64,000 nt of DNA from Brevibacterium atlanticum (GTDB lineage Bacteria > Actinomycetota > Actinomycetes > Actinomycetales > Brevibacteriaceae), in the NCBI RefSeq assembly GCF_011617245.1, contig NZ_CP050152.1, positions 930,001-994,000 on the forward strand, read 5' to 3'. Under the pieces are notes generated by a model, which ran no database searches, was not told the DNA's origin, and saw only the letters and a list, made by a program, of their open reading frames with translations. Each line of letters opens with the position of its first letter. Position 1 is the first letter of the stretch. Positions 59,764-64,000 of this stretch are shown here, piece by piece. The position numbers were made by a program, and so were the translations under genes.

Positions 59764-59984
59764 AGCAAGTACTCGAAACAGACGGTCAGGTCTGCCCCTT
59801 CCCGCTCGTCGAAGCGAAGGAGGCCATGACCGGTCTCAACGCCGGAGATGAGCTCGTCATCAACTTCGACTGCACCCAGGCCACCGAGGCGATCCCGCAG
59901 TGGGCAGCTGAGAACGGCTACCCGGTCACTCACTTCGACCGCGTCACCGACGCCAGCTGGACCATCACCGTCCAGAAAGCCTGA
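59760..59984 (+). CDS. tsuB: TusA-family sulfur carrier (TsuB-like)
   Basis: A 74-aa protein with the active-site motif CPFPLVEAKEAM (Cys12), the TusA fold, and a C-terminal WTITVQKA strand. In the TsuAB pair it helps thiosulfate uptake by accepting sulfur. The ATG overlaps the tsuA stop. Confidence 0.92.
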   Translation: MKQVLETDGQVCPFPLVEAKEAMTGLNAGDELVINFDCTQATEAIPQWAAENGYPVTHFDRVTDASWTITVQKA

Positions 59985-60003
59985 GCTTCACAGACTGACC
60001 CAC

Positions 60004-60054
60004 CCCCGCAGCCCTGGCCCGGCCCCGCAGCCCATCGACCCGGCCCCGCAGCCC
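60004..60054. repeat. Three direct copies of CCCCGCAGCCC
   Basis: Copies at 60004, 60023 and 60044, spaced 19 and 21 nt, in the non-coding gap after tsuB. No hairpin of note. Function unknown. Confidence 0.6.
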
Positions 60055-60136
60055 AGCTCATTCGGCGCCCTCGGTGGGCGTGCGGAACCGCGCGACCGCC
60101 CCGGTGCGAATGGCGGCGTCCAGTGTAAGTGGGTTC

Positions 60137-60178
60137 GACTGTTACTAACAGATACGGATCTAAGTGTTAGTAACAGTC
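60137..60178. promoter_or_regulatory. 14-bp inverted repeat upstream of the macro-domain gene
   Basis: GACTGTTACTAACA at 60137-60150 and its exact inverse at 60165-60178, with a 14-nt spacer. Much more AT-rich than the surroundings. It ends 29 nt before the start codon, a likely operator position. Confidence 0.65.
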
Positions 60179-60207
60179 ATCGGGGAGCAGGTGACTAGAC
60201 TCGAGGC

Positions 60208-60741
60208 ATGAAGATCACGGTTCTCGAAGGCGATATCACCGAGGTGGCCGTCGACGCGATCGTCAACGCGGCGAATTCGGGCCTGCTCGGAGGGGGCGGG
60301 GTCGACGGAGCCATTCATCGTGCGGCCGGTCCCGCACTGCTCGAGGCCTGCCGCGAGGTCAGGCGGACCACCCACGTGCGCGGGCTGCCGCCGGGGCAGG
60401 CGGTGGCCACGATTGCCGGTGACCTGCCCGCCCGCTGGGTGATCCACACGGTCGGGCCGAACCGGAATGCCGGTGAAGCCGATCCCGAGGTGCTCGAATC
60501 GTGCTTCGAATCGAGCCTCAACCTCGCCGAGGAGGTCGGTGCCACCTCGATCGCGTTCCCTGCTATCGGTGGCGGCGTCTATGGGTGGTCACCGAGGGAC
60601 GTCGCCGAGGCGGCCCATGCCGTCATCGTCGAAGGACGGTCGCGCGGGCGCTGGGACGCGATCGATGAGGTTCAGTTCGTCCTCTTCAGCGAGCAGATGA
60701 CAAGCGTGTTCTGCCAGGTATTCGATCACGATCAGTGGTGA
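60208..60741 (+). CDS. Macro-domain protein, O-acetyl-ADP-ribose deacetylase type
   Basis: A 177-aa protein. DAIVNAANSGLLGGGGVDGAIHRAAG near residue 20 is the ADP-ribose-binding loop of the MacroD/YmdB group, with later GVYGWSPRDVAEAA. It removes ADP-ribose from proteins, or acetyl from O-acetyl-ADP-ribose, in the cytoplasm. It starts at ATG 60208. An inverted repeat upstream suggests regulation. Confidence 0.93.
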   Translation: MKITVLEGDITEVAVDAIVNAANSGLLGGGGVDGAIHRAAGPALLEACREVRRTTHVRGLPPGQAVATIAGDLPARWVIHTVGPNRNAGEADPEVLESCFESSLNLAEEVGATSIAFPAIGGGVYGWSPRDVAEAAHAVIVEGRSRGRWDAIDEVQFVLFSEQMTSVFCQVFDHDQW

Positions 60742-60967
60742 GGGTTCGGCCGTTGACGCCGCGCGGGCGTTCTATTCCGGCTTCCTCGGTCTCAGCACTG
60801 AGGAGTTCACCCCCGGTCGAGTCGTCCGGTTCAGCTCTCCCGATGCCGAAGCGAGCGTGCAACTGCGCACCGGCGATGCGACCGGGCATGCCGATCCTGT
60901 GGCCTCGGTGGGAGTGAACTCCATCGAACTGTGCACAGATATACGAATGCCGTATATTCGTGCATAG
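60719..60967 (+). pseudogene. Truncated glyoxalase/VOC-fold remnant
   Basis: A frame read across 60719-60967 gives AVDAARAFYSGFLGLSTEE, then VVRFSSPDAEASVQLRTG and VASVGVNSIEL, the first half of a VOC (bleomycin-resistance/glyoxalase) protein. It has no usable start codon, overlaps the macro gene end, and stops at TAG 60965 after about 75 residues, about half the family length. Confidence 0.65.
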
Positions 60968-61040
60968 TACGCAGGCACGTGCAGAAGGTGCGAGGAACTT
61001 GAGTCTGCCGTCCTCGTTGCACTGTCCGCCGCAGTGAACC

Positions 61041-61805
61041 TCACACCGCGGTATAGCCGCCGTCGATGAGGTAGTACGCGCCGGTGACGAAGGAGGCGTC
61101 GTCGGAGAGCAGGAAGCTCACGACCTTCGCGACCTCCTGGGCGGTACCGAGGCGGCCGAGGGGGTGCTTGGCCTTGAGGCCCTCGAGGGTCTCGGCATCG
61201 AGGCTGTTCTCCAACAGAGGCGTCGTGATGTAGCCCGGTCCGACCGCGTTGATGCGCAGACCCTCGGCACCGTATTCTGCGGCGGCATTCTTCGTGATGC
61301 CGACGACGCCGTGCTTGGCGGCCGTGTAGGCGCCGTTGTTGATCGCGGCGACGGTGCCGTGGATTGAAGCCATATTGACGATCGCGGAGTCCTTCGCGCC
61401 CGCCTCGAGCATGGCCGGGATCTGGTGGCGCATCCCGTAGAGGACGCCGTTGAGGTTGACGTCGATGACTTTGTCCCACGAGTCGAGGTCGGTCTCTCCG
61501 GCGGGTGCCTGGACGCCGCCGATGCCGGCGTTGTTCACTGCATAGTTGAGGCCGCCGTAGGTGTCGAGGGCGAACTTGACGACCTTCTCGGAGTCGTCGC
61601 GCGCGCTCGTGTCCTGCTGGATCGCCGAGGCGGTTCCGCCGACTTCGGTGATTTCGCCCGCGACGCGCTGCGCGGCGTCGAAGTTGATGTCGGTGACGAC
61701 GACCTTCGCGCCCTTGGCTGCGAGGTCCTTGCTGATGGCTTCGCCCAGTCCGGAGCCTCCGCCGGTGACGAGAGCGACCTTGCCTGTGAAGTCTGCCATT
61801 GCCAT
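61041..61805 (-). CDS. Short-chain dehydrogenase/reductase (classical)
   Basis: A 254-aa SDR. TGGGSGLGEAISKDL near residue 14, NNAGIGG near 92, and the catalytic Ser and Tyr-Lys in NMASIHGTV and YTAAKHGVVG, then INAVGPGYITTPL. It resembles cyclohexanol- or 3-hydroxybutyrate-type dehydrogenases; the substrate is unknown. It starts at ATG 61805, or 61799 as an alternative. Confidence 0.9.
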   Translation of the reverse strand: MAMADFTGKVALVTGGGSGLGEAISKDLAAKGAKVVVTDINFDAAQRVAGEITEVGGTASAIQQDTSARDDSEKVVKFALDTYGGLNYAVNNAGIGGVQAPAGETDLDSWDKVIDVNLNGVLYGMRHQIPAMLEAGAKDSAIVNMASIHGTVAAINNGAYTAAKHGVVGITKNAAAEYGAEGLRINAVGPGYITTPLLENSLDAETLEGLKAKHPLGRLGTAQEVAKVVSFLLSDDASFVTGAYYLIDGGYTAV

Positions 61806-61998
61806 TGCCTTCTTTCATCTGCTGTGACGGGCCGGGAACTTGTGGCCCTCACCAGGAATAACGTTATTCGGGGCGTTGGAATTTCTTCTCAGTGATCTTC
61901 GAACAGCGCGCAATGCGTCTTTGCTGAACGTCCCTGCCCACGAGCTTCGCGGCCCTGCTTCGCGCAATCAGTGCTAAATGCAGCCGGAAGAACCCGAA

Positions 61999-62238
61999 CT
62001 ACGTATTGGTCGGCGGCAGTCCCTCGAGTCGGCGATACTCAGCCTTGGATAGATCGCCTCGGACGCGTGCTGCCAGTCGCGCAGTATGCTCTCGTTCGGG
62101 TTCCCGACCTTCGTGCCAGCTTGAAGCAACGATCTCCGAAACGGTGTGTATCTGGCGTGATGTCATGCCTTCGAAGATCTCTGGCCATCTTGCCTCGAGG
62201 TTCATTCCCGTTGCTGGTTCATCAAAATCCTTCGCCAC
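61999..62238 (-). CDS. VbhA-like antitoxin-domain protein, orphan
   Basis: A 79-aa, helical, charged protein. The segment VSEIVASSWHEGREPEREHTARLAARVRGDLSKAEYRRLEG resembles the VbhA-type antitoxin helix bundle that inhibits Fic toxins. No fic gene is seen nearby. It starts at GTG 62238. GC content is lower than average and a repeat-rich AT patch lies upstream, suggesting a transferred or decaying toxin-antitoxin remnant. Confidence 0.6.
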   Translation of the reverse strand: MAKDFDEPATGMNLEARWPEIFEGMTSRQIHTVSEIVASSWHEGREPEREHTARLAARVRGDLSKAEYRRLEGLPPTNT

Positions 62239-62241
62239 GAT

Positions 62242-62334
62242 CTATCCAATCTTTGCCTGCTGCTCTGGTGTCAGTTGCGCCCATGTTGACGTGTTCGGAA
62301 GCTTAAGGCAATAGCGATTTGTCCACACGCCCAT
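62242..62334 (-). CDS. Possible 30-aa leader ORF before the VbhA-like gene
   Basis: ATG 62334 to TAG 62242 encodes MGVWTNRYC...LTPEQQAKIG. It ends 3 nt before the next start, an operon-like spacing. It could equally be the remaining 3' end of a lost gene. Coding is uncertain. Confidence 0.35.
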   Translation of the reverse strand: MGVWTNRYCLKLPNTSTWAQLTPEQQAKIG

Positions 62335-62470
62335 CGAGGGTCTATAAACTCTATAAACGTGTATAAACTCTATAAATTGGCATAAGCTCGAATGGGGTCG
62401 ATGCAATTGCAAATCAGATAATCTAGCACTACATGGTTTATGGGTTCCATGATTATTGTACGGCGATAGC
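62335..62470. repeat. AT-rich patch with tandem TATAAACTC units
   Basis: Between 62340 and 62380 the motif CTATAAACTCTATAAA appears, then TATAAACTCTATAAA again. The patch is far below the local GC level and holds no clear gene; it could be the promoter/operator of the VbhA-like gene or a scar of transfer. Confidence 0.55.
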
Positions 62471-62551
62471 TGTTTCCGCAGTCTCGTCGGTCGTCACTTC
62501 ATGCGGATCGGCCGAGGCCAGGTATGCATCGAATCCGCTCGAGGGGGAGCG

Positions 62552-63115
62552 ATGGGGAAAGTGGCATGGGGTTTCACCTGTTCGATCGACGGGTTCATCG
62601 CGGGGCCGGGGCACGATATGTCCTGGCTGTCGGCCTCGGAGCCGATGGCCGAGGACTCCACCGAGGACATGGCTGCGAAGGTCGGGGTGATCATCTCAGG
62701 ACGCCGCGGCTACGACGCGGCCAGGGCTCAGGTTGACGAACGCGACGAACTGACCTCGGAAGCGTACGGCGGGGCTTGGTCGGGGACGGAGTTCATCCTC
62801 ACCCATCGTCCCGAGGAGCTCGCCGGGGACGCCTCGGTGACGGCTCTCGACTGCACCATCGCCGAGGCGGTCGACCGGGCCCGGGTCATCGCCGGCGATC
62901 GCGACATCCAGATCATCAGCGCCGATATCGCGCGGCGGGCCCTCGAAGCCGACCTCATCGACGAACTTCAGGTCTACGTCGACCCGGTCTTCCTCGGCGA
63001 CGGAACCCGGATCTTCGATGTCCCCGGCGGCAGACGCGTCGATTGGGAACTCGTCGAGATCGACGACGCCAACCGCAGCAGTTTCGGACGCACGTACCGG
63101 CCGAAGCGGCCGTGA
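62552..63115 (+). CDS. Dihydrofolate-reductase-family (RibD C-domain-like) protein
   Basis: A 187-aa protein. FTCSIDGFIAGPGHDMSWL near residue 6, ISGRRGYDA near 50, and IQIISADIARRALEADLIDELQVYVDPVFLGDG near 115-145 are the typical actinobacterial YyaP/RibD-C-like family. The function is undefined. ATG 62552 has GAGGGGGAG upstream. Confidence 0.88.
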   Translation: MGKVAWGFTCSIDGFIAGPGHDMSWLSASEPMAEDSTEDMAAKVGVIISGRRGYDAARAQVDERDELTSEAYGGAWSGTEFILTHRPEELAGDASVTALDCTIAEAVDRARVIAGDRDIQIISADIARRALEADLIDELQVYVDPVFLGDGTRIFDVPGGRRVDWELVEIDDANRSSFGRTYRPKRP

Positions 63116-63118
63116 ACC

Positions 63119-63850
63119 TCAGCTCTTCCGCTGACTGAGCTCCCACAGGATCCGCAGAGTCTCCTCGTTGAAGTCTTCGCCGGAATCGACATCGGGGTCT
63201 CCGCCGTGAACCTCGGAATGGAGCCGCTCCATCTGTCTGTCGAGCTGATCAGAGGCCTCGGCGGCAGCGGTGAGTTCGTCGATGAGGCGATCAGGGACGG
63301 CGCCGTTGTACTTGTAATGGATCTTGTGTTCGAGACTGGCCCAGAAGTCCATCGCGATCGTGCGGATCTGCACCTCGCAGATGACCGGCACCGGGCCGTC
63401 GCTGAGGAACACGGGGACTTCGAGGATCGCGTGCAGGCTGCGGTAGCCGTTGGGCTTCGGGCGGGCGATGTAATCCTTGATCTCGACGACCCGGATATCG
63501 TTCTGAGCGGTGAGCAGCTCGAGAACCTGATAGGTGTCGGAGATGAAGCTGCAGGTGATGCGAATGCCCGCGATGTCGGTGATCTGCTCACGGATGGTGT
63601 TGATGTCGAGCGGCAGCCCGCGACGGTGCACCTTCTCAAGCAGACTCTGCGGTGACTTCACGCGCGAGGAGATGTGTTCGATCGGGTTGTAGCTGTGCGC
63701 CTGAGCGGACTCCTCGCGCAGGATCGAGATCTTCGTGAGCACCTCGTCGATGACGAAGCGGTGCTGCATGATCAGCCGGGAGAAGTCCTGGCGCAGGGTA
63801 CGGAGACTTTCGATCTGCTGCGGCGTCAGTGTGGGTTCGCCTGGCGACAT
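63119..63850 (-). CDS. Small alarmone synthetase, RelA/SpoT-domain protein
   Basis: A 243-aa (p)ppGpp synthetase-type protein without hydrolase or TGS domains. The synthetase motifs are visible: RVKSPQSLLEKVHRRG (ATP site), DIAGIRITCSFISDTY (catalytic Asp), YIARPKPNGYRSLHAIL (G-loop Tyr), and CEVQIRTIAMDFWASLEHKIHYK (Glu). A coiled C-terminus may mediate oligomerisation. ATG 63850. It converges on the DHFR-family gene with a 3-nt gap. Confidence 0.92.
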   Translation of the reverse strand: MSPGEPTLTPQQIESLRTLRQDFSRLIMQHRFVIDEVLTKISILREESAQAHSYNPIEHISSRVKSPQSLLEKVHRRGLPLDINTIREQITDIAGIRITCSFISDTYQVLELLTAQNDIRVVEIKDYIARPKPNGYRSLHAILEVPVFLSDGPVPVICEVQIRTIAMDFWASLEHKIHYKYNGAVPDRLIDELTAAAEASDQLDRQMERLHSEVHGGDPDVDSGEDFNEETLRILWELSQRKS

Positions 63851-63932
63851 GATCCTCCCGATGAACGAATTTCACCCAGTTTATCGACCTGATTCCTGTT
63901 CTCGCGTCAGTGCCGCCGCGTAGTGTTTGAGC

Positions 63933-64000
63933 ATGTGCAGGAATATCAGGACACTCCATAACTTCGAACCCGCCGCCACCTCCGATGAAGTCCATGCTGC
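63933..64000 (+). CDS. DUF2277 protein, N-terminal part (cut by window edge)
   Basis: Starts MCRNIRTLHNFEPAATSDEV, the invariant opening of the small DUF2277 family (about 90 aa, function unknown). Only 22 residues are in the window. Confidence 0.9.
   Translation, partial: MCRNIRTLHNFEPAATSDEVHA

Overview
The window looks like chromosome from a high-GC actinobacterium of the order Micrococcales, most likely Brevibacterium. That is an inference from the GC-rich codon use, GTG/TTG starts, a recurring 56-nt intergenic palindrome, a SipW-type exported-protein operon and the protocatechuate gene set. No search could be run.

Layout. 1-1553: end of an unknown gene, then a decayed IS110-family element inserted at the apex of a palindrome. 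1580-12506: AtoE-type transporter, aconitase, Fpg/Nei glycosylase, aldo/keto reductase, an IS481-like element in a second palindrome, a ThrE-type exporter, and a LysR regulator divergent from glutaryl-CoA dehydrogenase. 12513-27481: two amidohydrolases (one frameshifted), SDRs, an asymmetric heterodimeric ABC exporter, MgtE, a universal stress protein, a sugar porter, acetyl-CoA synthetase and a DUF418 membrane protein. 27567-27897: tRNA-Phe, tRNA-Asp and tRNA-Glu on the minus strand. 28076-40275: small housekeeping genes, a class III aminotransferase, an intact IS110-family element in another palindrome, a YtcJ-like amidohydrolase, a ThDP enzyme, a 940-aa Orn/Lys/Arg decarboxylase and an orphan nuclease-like gene. 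40371-46973: an amino-acid ABC importer, two MFS transporters and a lipoprotein cyclophilin. 47118-52536: pobA-pcaH-pcaG-pcaB-pcaL, converting 4-hydroxybenzoate through protocatechuate to 3-oxoadipate. 52811-56014: three SipW-type exported proteins and a signal peptidase fused to an LPxTG-type tail. 56147-59984: ComA-like and MmgE/PrpD genes beside a YeeE/TusA thiosulfate-uptake pair. 60208-64000: macro-domain protein, VOC remnant, SDR, VbhA-like antitoxin in an AT-rich patch, DHFR-family protein, small alarmone synthetase and the start of a DUF2277 gene.

The most interesting signal is in the two IS110-family elements. The non-coding left end of each has the layout expected of a bridge RNA. 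A 14-bp stem, different in sequence in the two copies but paired in both, encloses a left target guide and a right target guide. The left guide of copy 1 is identical to the 9 bases flanking copy 1. The left guide of copy 2, at the homologous place, matches the different 9 bases flanking copy 2 with one wobble-compatible change. The donor-guide blocks are conserved between the copies and match the element ends. So the two related elements appear to carry different guides for two different sites in the same palindrome family. Three of the five palindromes in the window have been hit by insertion sequences.
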